A model generated the notes under the pieces. It ran no database searches. It had not been told where the DNA came from and saw only the letters and a list, made by a program, of their open reading frames with translations. Positions 35,101 through 44,905 of a stretch of 64,000 nucleotides of DNA are shown here, piece after piece. How positions within the stretch are numbered: position 1 is the stretch's first letter; each line of letters opens with the position of its first letter. The stretch covers positions 1,426,001-1,490,000 of the forward strand of contig JACDTU010000004.1 of assembly GCA_022376465.1 (NCBI GenBank), given 5' to 3'. The position numbers were made by a program, and so were the translations under genes. The stretch comes from Cubamyces lactineus (taxonomy: Eukaryota > Basidiomycota > Agaricomycetes > Polyporales > Polyporaceae).

Positions 35101-35270
35101 ACAAGCTCGAGGAGCAGCTGGAGGTGTATAGAAAGCGGTTGGGGGACAAGGAGGTGCCGTTGAAGTCAAAGATACCGAAGAAGCTTGAGAAGCTTGAGGC
35201 GCTGCAGGGCGCGCTCTCACGCTATCAGAGCCGTCGAGCGCAGGGTTGTTCGGACACTGATTCTGATTGA
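32151..35270 (+). CDS. Putative DDE-type transposase
   Basis: Three exons are proposed (32151-32199, 32250-32383, 32433-35270), total 1006 residues. The introns are 50 bases (GTAAGT...CCAG) and 49 bases (GTGAGC...GTAG) and keep frame. A basic segment (YRHKRRTQAQRDALARVHA) is followed by a long coiled coil (SELEQVKKDKMYLQERLK onward) and a large globular part. Possible catalytic acids are Asp in TISGDGTTH, Asp in GMGGDHAADQF and Glu in TNDHNEGALG, which would fit an RNase H-like DDE core; this assignment is inference. The C-terminus is again helical and charged (ERQERMRKAAEAQ). No stop or frameshift interrupts the main 926-residue frame, suggesting recent activity. The very N-terminal exon is the least certain; an in-frame ATG at 32252 is an alternative start. 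Homologous multi-copy genes are known from Agaricomycete genomes as I recall them. Confidence 0.7.
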
Positions 35271-35501
35271 TATCGTTGTACGTATCCCCCAGGGTAGAAA
35301 CATTGGCCCGTGAGGGCGAGCGTCGTGTAACTAGCATTGCGACCAGTGAATCGTAGATACATGGATGAGTCCTTTCAGCCACACGGTGGTGGCGCGTACA
35401 TCGCGCGCGACGTCGATCGCGCGCGCGCTTCATTAAGACGCGTGTTTCTCACGACCACTTTTGAGTGTGGGCGCTTCATGACTAAGCGCCCCGCGAGGCT
35501 T

Positions 35502-35523
35502 GCAGAGATTGCCGGCCCCCACT
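35502..35523 (-). repeat. Right terminal inverted repeat of the transposon
   Basis: On the minus strand it starts AGTGGGGGCCGGCAAT and continues CTCTGC, two mismatches from the left repeat. Just inside it is a CG-rich stretch (35405-35430) with repeated GCGCGC. Confidence 0.8.
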
Positions 35524-35623
35524 GATAGCCGCATCCTCCGTCGTCCTCTTACAAACCCAAGCTCTCTTACATTTCCTACATCATACAGTACATGCAATCG
35601 CCCTACGTGAGACGGCGCAGAGT

Positions 35624-35845
35624 ATGCAGAGGCCCATTCTCTCATCAACAATCCGTATCACTCGTCCTGTTCCTGCTAGATATACCTCGACACGGCCTGC
35701 ATCAGGACCTTATGCCGTGCCAGGACAGCCATACCAGGCGGTGAGGGGTAACAGATCCCAAACTCCATCCAATTCTCCGGCGCTCCGAGAGTACAAGAGC
35801 GGACTCGACGCACTGGCCACCTTGAACGAAGCGAGGCGGGCGTAG
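35624..35845 (+). CDS. Small hypothetical protein, possible mitochondrial presequence
   Basis: A 73-residue frame starting MQRPILSSTIRITRPVPARY. The N-terminus has Arg, Ser and Thr but no acidic residue, which is typical of mitochondrial targeting peptides. The rest (YAVPGQPYQAVRGNRSQTP, then SGLDALATLNEARRA) has no recognised domain. It starts 100 bases after the transposon end. It may be the first exon of a longer gene or a chance frame. Confidence 0.35.
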   Translation: MQRPILSSTIRITRPVPARYTSTRPASGPYAVPGQPYQAVRGNRSQTPSNSPALREYKSGLDALATLNEARRA

Positions 35846-36130
35846 AGTGGCAAACGTAGGATCTCTCGTACGCCGCACAGGATCGCCGCAGCGGAAACGA
35901 AAAGGTCACGCGCACTTCGCAATCCAGATGCTCAGACAGCTGGTGACAGCCACTACCCATAGACAGCAGACCGCAGGCACCACATGTCCAGGATATGGCG
36001 TTCTTGATGGCCATGGCAGTGTACGATGCCGGACGGGACGTCTCTGCACTCTACGTATCAGTTTCAACACACGGTCGCGCATAGAACGGCGGCACATGCC
36101 CAGCATTCATATGCGCATTTGGCCCGTCTT

Positions 36131-36383
36131 TCACTCGTTCCAGGTAATGATGTCTTCCTCGTCTTCTGAATCATGGTCGCGCTTGCGATGCTGCATTAAG
36201 CGATCCCGGGAGGGGAACAGGCGATAGCAATTCTCCATTGCACATATGTATATTGGTGTGCTGTACCATACCGTGCAACGGTGAGCGAGTGTCTGAGACG
36301 GCATGGATGACGACGCGAGCATACTCAGCGGGATTGGTCACTCGAGCGTAGCCTCCGCCCACTTGTTCAGGTGTTGTCTCCAC
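36131..36383 (-). CDS. Small single C2H2 zinc-finger protein
   Basis: Two exons (36383-36325 and 36260-36131) with a 64-base intron (GTATGC...ACAG) give 62 residues. The second exon contains one classical finger: ICAMENCYRLFPSRDRLMQH followed by RKRDH, i.e. C-x4-C, a conserved Phe and Leu, and the His pair, then an acidic tail (DSEDEEDIITWNE). Frame and length are consistent across the splice. A single finger is rarely enough for specific DNA binding, so the protein may act in a complex, bind RNA, or be a remnant of a larger gene. The function is unknown. Confidence 0.5.
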
Positions 36384-37059
36384 TGATCATTCACATTACA
36401 TTCAGCATTCAATAAAGCGAAGGAAACGGTATGCGTATTTCATACCATCCTGTATGGCGGGAGAAGAGGGCAATACCGAGGGTAATTTGGGATGGGTCGG
36501 CTGAGCCATAGCGGCGTAAGTAAGAGTAAGGGCGGGGCCTGCAGGCAGGCAGATGTGGGGGCACTGGGGCAGAGACGCCCACTTCTGCGGAGCCACGTGA
36601 AGCGGCAAACACGCACATACAAAACGACACTAAGCTGGAAAGACGCGCGTGCGGCATACCTTCACCACCGTCAAGCCATCCCTAGATGTATGAGAGCCCC
36701 GAGTCTGGATGTGCACGCACTTGTCCTTGAGTGCACTTTGCAGCCCGCGTTATGGCTTTGATGCTTTGCGGAACTCGATTCAGACTACTCTGGTGTTGTG
36801 GGTGCGCATCGTTATTTTTTCCATGCTAATACTCTTCGTGAGTAGATGAGGCCCGGCTAGATCGGTACATCACTAGATACGGAACTGCGTACAATAGATC
36901 TACAGGCAACCCTTCTCAGTATAAGCGACTGACTTCGAGTGCAGACCACCCAACTGGGCGAGATAGCATAGCCATACGGACTCGGTACGTCCATTCGTCT
37001 ATATCAATTGCATATGCATTTCGACTATGTGGGCGCAGTGCGAGGCCGTACTACGATGT
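36384..37059. other. Intergenic region
   Basis: Between the zinc-finger gene start and the KNH-like gene stop, both on the minus strand. Short frames overlap on both strands; none supported. Confidence 0.4.
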
Positions 37060-37884
37060 TTAGTTCACGATAGTGAACTTGGGGCTACGATTCCCAGAGT
37101 CGCCAAAAACTAATGAAGACACATTAGCAATCGCAAAACCAGAGTATTACAGGATATCGGCGCAACGTACGGATGACAATGTAGTCGTTCGCGGGATCGA
37201 CATCTGGCACACGAACCCGGATCTGTCCTTCAGTCAGGTTGAAGCCTTCTGCCAGCGGATGGTCTGTCGCGCGCGTGCAGCACACGATCTGAGCGACGTA
37301 ACGGTCTGGAGTGCTCTCATCATTCACGCACCGAAGTCAAGATGCTCGTTCGTCTCGTCTCCATCTTCGAGGTATCCTAGCACTAACCGGCCTTCGTAGT
37401 TGGTGACCTGCCGTGGACGAGTGGACGTGTCCCTTCAAAACGGGGAAGATGTCAGAGCGGGCTGAGGATCCGAACAGTGTGGCCCGCACCATATAACCTC
37501 GACTATCTCCCCCGCCGTCCACACCGTATTCGCATCGGGCTTGATGATGGGCGGACTCCATACGTCTCTCGGCAAGATAGGCCCAAAGCTCTTGCTAGGC
37601 TCGGACTTGGCATCCTCACTCGCAGCGGTCGGCAACGTCGGGGCCGTCTGCGTCGCTACTGACGTGGGCTCTGCGCCGGCGTGTGTTGTCTCGGTTTGGT
37701 TCCGCATGTCGAACGTCGCAGCGGTGCTGGTCTGCGACCCCATCGCGCTGCTGTTCCCGCCTTGCTCGTACCCCGGGACCGCATCGATGTCGAACGCCGG
37801 AGGCATGTAGAACCCCCATCCGGGCGTGGGGGCGAAAGAGAGCATCGCTGCTACAAGCAGCAGGAAAAAGGTCCGTGAAGGCAT
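37060..37884 (-). CDS. Secreted KRE9/KNH1-like N-terminal domain protein
   Basis: Four exons (37884-37490, 37432-37332, 37263-37171, 37109-37060) with introns of 57, 68 and 61 bases give 212 residues. Residues 1-23 are a signal peptide (MPSRTFFLLLVAAMLSFAPT). A Ser/Thr-rich stretch, probably O-glycosylated, follows. The C-terminal half is the Ig-like Kre9/Knh1 N-terminal domain: IIKPDANTVWTAGEIVEVIW then WDTSTRPRQ, GRLVLGYLEDG, HPLAEGFNLTEGQIRVRVPD, ANDYIVILFGDSGN and PKFTIVN at the end. Proteins of this family are secreted or GPI-anchored and linked to cell-wall beta-1,6-glucan, though the role in basidiomycetes is not settled. Unlike many relatives this one ends right after the domain, with no Ser-rich GPI tail. 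The ATG at 37920 is an in-frame alternative. Confidence 0.82.
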
Positions 37885-38538
37885 GGTTGGGCGGAGCAGA
37901 GAGCGTCGAGAGCTAGACAAGCACTGTACGACGACGACTCGAGCTAAGGAGGGTCGCCTTCAGCGAGCTCGAAGAGCTAACAGGTGCGGAACGATGAGAC
38001 AGTCGTCGAGCGAGCAGTTTGGTGCGGCGGTGGGGTATGGACTGTTGGTTGCTGACATGACCGCCACATATGCTGGTTCGAAATGCGCCTTCACCTGGGT
38101 TGTGTGACGATTGTGCCGATCGACCATGTTCGGCCGCTATGCAGCATCACGTCTGCGCATGCAGGCTACATTCCAATGCCATTGGCAGTAAACATTGCAG
38201 TGCGCTGGGAGCTACGCATGGTTCCGCGCGCGCACGCCACAGTTATAGTCGGTAGCGAGTGCTATGTATATATACCCTGTCGTTCCAATCGATTTTATGC
38301 TAGACTATAACAACGGAGAGCCTGACAGTCGAGACGTATACGTAGAGGCTCGAAGAACGCCCTAAATGCGTGGCTATGCTTGAACGATTCATAGAGGTAG
38401 TCGGACTAGTCCCAGACCTCAAGGCTCGTAGGGGGGCAGCGTTTCAGCGTAGCCGCTGCTGATCATACTGAACGTGTTGGGGAGTCTTCTATTGGGGAAC
38501 GAGGCTGTAAAGAATACCACCACTATCATTATGCGACA
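37885..38538. other. Intergenic region
   Basis: Upstream of the KNH-like gene. No supported gene. A TATATATA-like string occurs near 38267-38275 but is not clearly linked to a start. Confidence 0.4.
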
Positions 38539-39230
38539 CTAACGCACATGTTGGACATGCGCACCGGAATTTGGACCGGACTCTTGAAAGCGGTGGGTGG
38601 TGTCTACATCCCCATCCGGGTTTCCGCCGTGAGCACTGACTTGTACTGGGGTAGATGGGGTGAAATCCGGGTTGGATATCTGTAGACCACTCCCAAGGGG
38701 CTCCTTGTTGACAGAATCTGAACCCCCCTCGGCATACAGAGAGTGGATCTCCGAAATTCCTGGAGTGGCCATGGAACTAGCCTCTGCTTGCACAGACGAG
38801 AGCGTTATTGTGTTCACATCGAGACGTCCTTCCGCAATCATCCGGTTTATATGACGGTTCTGCATAAAAGATACACCTGCGATGAAGATGCGCCCATGAG
38901 GTTTATTGGTAGTGTTGACGTACGAGAACACCGAAGAGAGTGTGCGACTTACCGGTATCAGGGACATGGACTGTTGTCCATTCAGGAGTCTTCTGAACAG
39001 GCTGGGCATCCATCCTCGTCTTCTGTTCATGGCGTGAAGTAGAGGGCGGCTTAGTCGTGTCCGGGTACTTGATGGGTTCTGCTAGCATCTCCAGCAACGC
39101 GAGCATGAACAGTGTTCGCGAGCGACCTACTCGTATGAAGAACGTGAACCAAAGTCGGGTCTTCAGGCTCCTTGCTATCCACTGACTCCCCACCAAGCAC
39201 GAATACCCGGGAACCCGTCCACTCCGGAAC
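38539..39230 (-). pseudogene. Decayed fragment of the Tea1-like kelch gene
   Basis: The minus strand at 39217-39030 is clearly similar to 29850-29655 of the large kelch gene, in DNA and protein: GSRVFVLGGESVDSKEPEDP versus GSRVFVLGG...SQKPEDPTV, and EPIKYPDTTKPPSTS versus EHIKYPDSNKPPPAS. The intron between those two blocks is also present, so the copy arose from DNA, not from mRNA. The earlier kelch repeats and the coiled coil are missing, and upstream frames do not join to a start. Downstream, a plausible intron (GTAAGT...GCAG) leads to a 90-residue tail ending at 38539. A short expressed gene cannot be excluded, but a broken duplicate is the simplest reading. Confidence 0.6.
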
Positions 39231-39773
39231 CTGCCTCGGCGTTCACTGAGGAGGTTCCTGAGTTGATATAGTTGAAACATTATCGAGCACATACCGAGAG
39301 GCTTCATTGCTCTTCAGTGGCCAGACGTTAGTGACAAGGTAGGATAAACAACGCTCGGGGCTGAATCGCGCAAGGGAGTGGGGTACGTGTGTGGGTGGGC
39401 TACGCTCGCAATGTGTGCGCCTTATGCGTATATGAGGTTATGAAGGAAAGCTGTTCGCACGTCCAGTACGCAGCAAACTCGATCACGTTGATCATCATTT
39501 TATGTGTCTTCGCAGTACATGTGAGATCTGGTGGTGTCAGGCTGTCAGCGAGTACAGTAGAACGAGCGCAGACGCTGCTCAGCCACACTCATCAAGCAAG
39601 CGCCGGATGTATCACTTGCCTTTTTCACTCGTGCGATCGGGTAGGCAATCTGTCTGACTGATCGACGCCGGATCTCAGATACCTCTCCTCACTCAGCATC
39701 GCTCCCTGCAGGATCTATAACAACCTCTCGCTACACCTCTCGCTCTGTACTCGAGGCTCAGGCATTTGTTCAA
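39231..39773. other. Intergenic region upstream of LSG1
   Basis: No gene supported. The last 100 bases are CT-rich, as in many fungal promoters and leaders. Confidence 0.4.
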
Positions 39774-42248
39774 ATGGTACGCTTCCAAGATATCTTACAA
39801 CCATAAATGCTGAATGCCGTCCGCAAACGTTCAGGCACCCAAAGGCCGGAATCCTAACCCTAGTGGATTGGGCCGAGCCATCATCAATAAGAAAACCAAG
39901 GATGCGCGGATAGCTCGGGAGACTGGATTGGTGAGCGATTTTGCACACTGCTAGCTAGTCATGACTGACAGGCTATCACCTCTGTATAGTACACCACAGA
40001 CATTGACCCTACTTCCCGACTGCAATCCATCACCCAAGAGCGAGATCTTGACGAATTCCTGAACACTGCAACCCTCGCGGGGACTCAGTTTACTGCTGGT
40101 ACGATCAATCCGATTGCATACCTCACCCAGGAAGTAACAAGATGTCCACAGAACGGCGAAATGTCAAGATTATCAATGTAGCTCCCGGCGCCCAACAAAA
40201 CCCATACCTGTTGAGCGAGGAGGAAGAGCGGAGTACGCTCAAGAAGCAAAGTGAAAACAAGCAGAGACTTCGCGTGCCACGGAGGCCCCCTTGGACCAAG
40301 AGTATGACGACGGCTCAGCTTGATCGCCAGGAGAAAGATGCGTTCCTGGAATGGAGGAGAGGACTCGCTGAGTACGTCCGTCAAAGCTATGTGAGAGGAT
40401 GTATTAATCAACATCGTCTGTCTGCGTTGTCTCCTTCAGCTTGCAAGAGCGCGACAAGTTCCTCCTCACACCCTTCGAACGCAACATAGAGGTCTGGAGG
40501 CAGCTCTGGCGAGTGCTGGAGCGATCGCATCTAGTTGTCCAGATCGTCGATGCGCGAAATCCCCTTCGGTTCAGATGCGAGGACTTAGAGGCCTACGTCC
40601 AGGACGTTGAAGGTGCAGAAGGAGAGGCTGGTACAGGAAAGGGGAAGAGGAGAAGTCTGCTTCTCATCAACAAGGCCGATCTCTTGACCGCCAAGCAGAG
40701 GTGCGTACCATCGTCTGTACTATTTTTCGATCTACTGAAGACAGGTCTTGTAGAAAGTTATGGGCTGATTACTTCGACTCACAAGGTGTACACTACGCCT
40801 TCTTCTCCGCTGCAAACGCAGCCGCGATACAGGAAGCCAGGAGGGAGGCCGAAGCGGCGGCAGCTAGGGCAGAGGAAGCAGCCGCAGCAGCGGCGGCATC
40901 TACGTCTTCTAAAGTTTCTAGTGACGGTGCAGAGCCAGCGACCAGGAACGGCGATGAAGATGTGTCTGGAGAGTCCGACAACGATAACGACACCCCACCT
41001 GAGTCACTTGATGAGGCATCGGACGAAGAGTCGTCCGAGGACGAATCTGAAGACGGTACCTTCCTGCCTGTGGAAGATGGGCCGGATGCACAGGATCCTC
41101 GAACTCGAGTCCTGTCTGTGCTGGAGTTGGAAGAACTGTTCATCAAAAGCGCGCCAGACTTGTCGAGTGAGCCTAAATGTTCAGTCATCCATTGACTGCT
41201 TGCTGATCTAACATGATCATAGCATTCACGGACTCTTCGGGACAACATCCCACAAAGCTGGTTGTCGGCCTGGTTGGATACCCGAACGTTGGCAAATCGA
41301 GCACGATCAATGCGCTCATCGGCGAGAAGAAAGTGAGCGTGTCGTCGACACCCGGCAAGACGAAGCACTTCCAGACAATCCATCTATCGCCCTCGCTTGT
41401 TCTGTGTGATTGTCCCGGTCTTGTATTCCCTCAGTTCGCTACCACGAAGGCGGACCTTGTCTGCGACGGTGTTCTTCCCATAGACCAAATGCGAGAACAC
41501 ACAGGACCCACCGCTCTGGTAGTCAAGCGCATTCCAAAGGAGGTTTTGGAGGCGATTTACGGCCTCTCAATCCGGACCAAGGGCGTAGAAGAAGGCGGGG
41601 ATGGCAAGATCACAGGGACTGATCTGCTTGTCGCTTATGCCAGTACGTGCTTCGGTCACGTATCAGGAGCGCCAACGTACTAACATCTTCTCAGTCGCCA
41701 GAGGGTTCATGCGGTCCGGGCAGGGTAACCCAGACGAAGCGCGAGCTGCTCGCTATATCCTCAAGGACTACGTGAACGCAAAATTACTCTTCTGCCATCC
41801 ACCACCAGGGATCTCGGAGGACGAGTTCAACGAAGAGACCCGCCAGATCGCCCTGAAGCGGGCTATTGGGAAGAAGCGCGCGCCTACTACCCGTGTAGTG
41901 AAGAACGCCGACACTTTCGTCGCCCCTGCGGGTACGCCTGGGTCTGCTCCCGCTCCCACGCAAGGGAACAAGAGCCGCAAGCTGGACCAGGAGTTCTTCG
42001 CGAACAACGCGCCTGTTGCTGCGCGGCCATTCACCCAGGGCGTGAAAGGCCAAGGGCAGGAGTTTTCTCGCGCACGAATCTACCCTCACCAGAACATGGT
42101 CGCTGACGACGGTACACCGCTCTCTGGGAGGAGAGCTAGGATTGCGGCAGTGATTGCGGCGGCGGGTGGAGAGATCCAGTCGGGCAAGAAACACCACAAA
42201 AGGATGAAGCGGGTGAAGCAGAGGAGCGGCAAGGGTTATGATGATTGA
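39774..42248 (+). CDS. LSG1: Large-subunit GTPase LSG1 (60S ribosome maturation)
   Basis: A multi-exon gene. The first coding exon is only the ATG (39774-39776); a 58-base intron joins it to APKGRNPNPSGLGRAIINKK, the conserved Lsg1 start. Then come WTKSMTTAQLDRQEKDAFLEW and a circularly permuted GTPase domain: the G4 motif NKADLL (about 40671) precedes the P-loop GYPNVGKSS (about 41278), G2 around TPGKTKHFQT and G3 DCPGL. An Ala/Glu-rich, then acidic, insertion lies between G4 and the P-loop. The C-terminus is Lys-rich (KKHHKRMKRVKQRS). Lsg1 is the cytoplasmic GTPase that releases the export adaptor Nmd3 from pre-60S particles. The stop is at 42246-42248. Confidence 0.92.
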
Positions 42249-42524
42249 TCAGTCATGTACGCTTGTATCCCTAGCTAGATGGTTTGCTTGTACCAATAAT
42301 GCTGTCGAACGCCCTGGAGTCTAGTCGAGATGGAGTTTGTCGCTGCCAAATTGCTACCGCGGAGGTCCGCGGGGTAGTGAGCCACGTGACCGTGCATATA
42401 TACATGCGACGCGCGGTACGCGATGGCCCGGGCCTGTAGACTGCACCCACTCTTGTACCCATTCGCAATTCGCGGTCACTGCAAGCACCTTCCAACCAAG
42501 CAAGTCAGACATCTTAGCGGAGGC

Positions 42525-44630
42525 ATGCCTAAAGCACCTATGGCACGCATCAGGACGAAAGCGACTACCCGCACTCTCGTCATCAACTCGCAAACGGATT
42601 GGGACGCTGAGTGCCCTCCCGACGATAGCGCTGCGACTATATGCGCCAAAATGATTACCACAAGTAGTTCAGGTCACAGAGAATGTGTGTATAAACCCAT
42701 TAGATAGACTACGAGCCGCGTATGCTAACTTGTAGCAGCCCTTTTGCTCAGCGTTGACAAGCCGATAACCATTGGGAGAAATCCAGCCTGGTAAGCTCTG
42801 TCCAGTTTTCTATTCTAATCCATGCACCTTACCACCCGCAGTTCTTATGTTATATCCGACGCGGTTGTGTCAGGTATACATTGCAAGCTATATGCGTAAG
42901 TAGCCAACCATCCAGAGACGCTCTGTGCCTATACATTATCGCAGGGTCCGTTCTAGCAACGGCGGTATCATTATCTCCTGCCATGTAAGTCTTCTCCTGC
43001 ATCATCCACGCTTGCCGTATGATATGTTACAACTGAATCATTGCAGGATCTCTCCACAAATGGTCTCATTCTCAACGGCCACAAGATACGCAAGACTTCC
43101 GTGCTTCTGATGGACGGAGACTTACTGGAGTTACCGTCATCCCAAAGTACGTTCATATATGCATGCACGAGACTTCAATCACGAGTGTCCTTCGTAGAAT
43201 TTGAATGCGTAGTGCTGCACAAAGACCCGGAGAAGAAAGTCAACCTCTTTGACCCCACACCGCCTCGCCAGCCTGCACTCAAAGTTAAGGTATGTGAGCC
43301 ATCACTGTTTCCTGCCGCGATATATCAATTTAGGCCATAGAAAATCGACCGCTACGTCGTGACTTCGCACTGCCTGGGGAGCGGCAGCTTCGCTACTGTA
43401 CACCTCGCGATGGATACAACCGCCTTTAAGCAGGTTGCGTGCAAGTGCATCAAACGCCGGGCTAACGACAAGCTGGACAAGATCAAGAAGGAGGTCGATA
43501 TTCTCCTCAACCTATCTCATGTAGGTCGCCTACCATGGATAGTCTAGTTGCCGCTGCTGAAGATACTATGTATAGCCTAACATAAACACCGTCAGGGCAG
43601 CGACGAACGACGACAGTTTCTTGTGCGTACTGGGTACCGGGTCTGACCATCGCGTGCTGAGACGTCGCACAGATACATTTTCCTCGAACTCTGCACAGGC
43701 GGAGATTTGTTCTCGTACATTATCAGCCACCCGGACTCTCAGCTTTGCCAGGCGGAAGCGAAGTACATCATGTATCAGCTACTCAAAGGCCTGAAATACC
43801 TTCATGACAAGCTCATATCCCACAGAGGTAACCAGTGGTTGTCCACGACACTGAACTCAGCTCTGAACTTTGAGTACTTGTTTTCAGATCTCAAGGTATA
43901 CCTGTTATGCCCGTCCTCCTAAGATCATTCTTACACAGTCTCTAGCCCGAGAATATCCTTCTGCACACCCCAGGCCCATATCCCCGCATCCAAATCGCCG
44001 ACTTTGGTCTCGCTCGGCCAAAAGCATACCAGGAGACGTTCAACGTCTGCGGCACTGTGTCATATCTTCCCCCTGAAGGTATCCTAGCTTTAGACCACAA
44101 ACACCTCAGCTACGTCGGCATGCCAGCGGACTGCTGGAGCTCGGGGGTCATCATGTATATCATGCTAGCGTCTGTATACCGCTGCTACTCCATGTGTTTC
44201 ACATCGCTGATATCTCTCAAATAGCGGCACACATCCCTTTGACTATGGCAAGGTCTCCGGCGAATCAGATTTGTACTCGTATCGGCCTTCAGAGGAGTAC
44301 GAGGACTCACAGTGCTCGCAGCAATCTATCCAGGTCGACCAGCTGATCAAGAAGCGCATCGTCCATGGAGACGTCGAGTATCCAGAACATCTCTGGGACA
44401 GGATGCCTAACGGTGAGCTCAACATTTTCGTCCGAGTCCCCCCATCGGTCCGGTATGCCGTGTATGGAACAGTGTTAACGCACATCGTAGCGAGGGCTCT
44501 TTGCAGTGACCTCCTAGTGTATGACCCAATGGACCGCGCCACCGTTCAACAAGCCTTGAGGAGTAACTGGTTCTCTGCGGAGCTCTTGGACTTGGAACTC
44601 GCCTACCGCTCAAGGATCGGATCTGGTTGA
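42525..44630 (+). CDS. FHA-domain checkpoint kinase (Chk2/Rad53/Cds1 type)
   Basis: A gene of more than ten short exons. Residues about 50-150 form an FHA phosphothreonine-binding domain: ITIGRNPACSYVISD, SGIHCKLYA, DLSTNGLILNGHKI. The kinase domain has a Gly loop (LGSGSFATVHLA), the ATP-binding Lys in VACKCIKR, HRDLKPEN, DFG in IADFGLARP, and the activation segment NVCGTVSYLPPE, which resembles the GTPxYLAPE of Chk2 kinases. One FHA plus kinase is the Chk2/Cds1/Mek1 layout; Rad53 has a second FHA, which is not seen. It probably acts in the DNA-damage or meiotic checkpoint. HRDLKPEN is assembled from three exons, including an 8-base one. The start at 42525 (MPKAPMARIRTKA) is the first ATG in frame with the FHA exons. 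Confidence 0.88.
43888..43895 (+). other. 8-base microexon in the FHA kinase
   Basis: The exon is ATCTCAAG between TTTTCAG and GTATAC, with flanking introns of 60 and 50 bases. It completes Asp and encodes Leu-Lys of the catalytic motif HRDLKPEN. Skipping it would remove the catalytic Asp and Lys and shift the frame. Confidence 0.85.
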
Positions 44631-44905
44631 CTGAGATCTGGCGACACTGTCAATACCTCGGGTCTCCTCGCCGTTCTCACTTGTTACTGGCTCCTCCGCG
44701 AACCTGACGCAACTCCCTGGTGTCTGGCTCTGGCCCCCGCTTTGGGTCTTCGTACGAGTATCGCAATCTGCTCGGCCTCCAACCGATATGTTGCCTCCTT
44801 CGATACAGCAGTGTTGTCATTTTAGAGCATACATTGATACATTGTATGGAATGATACATCGATTGGTCTTCTTCTCGGACTTCATTCTCGTGACTCTGCC
44901 TGCGT

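Larger units (their letters stand above)
31661..35523 (+). mobile_element. DNA transposon with terminal inverted repeats, apparently intact
   Basis: The element is 3.86 kb and is bounded by inverted repeats: the left end (31661-31682) and the reverse complement of the right end (35502-35523) agree at about 20 of 22 bases, beginning AGTGGGGGCCGGCAAT. Both ends touch the trinucleotide GAT (31658-31660 and 35524-35526), a possible 3-base target duplication; TGAT is also possible. One large gene (32151-35270) fills most of the interior. The left end lies 230 bases upstream of the Tea1-like kelch start codon. The family is uncertain: the product resembles the DDE-type transposases spread through Agaricomycetes (KDZ-like or hAT-like) but I could not assign it. 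Confidence 0.75.

Noticed and set aside
31661..35523. Reading the transposon as a CACTA or a hAT element
   Set aside because: The ends do not start CACTA, and no 8-base target duplication typical of hAT elements was found, so the superfamily is left open.
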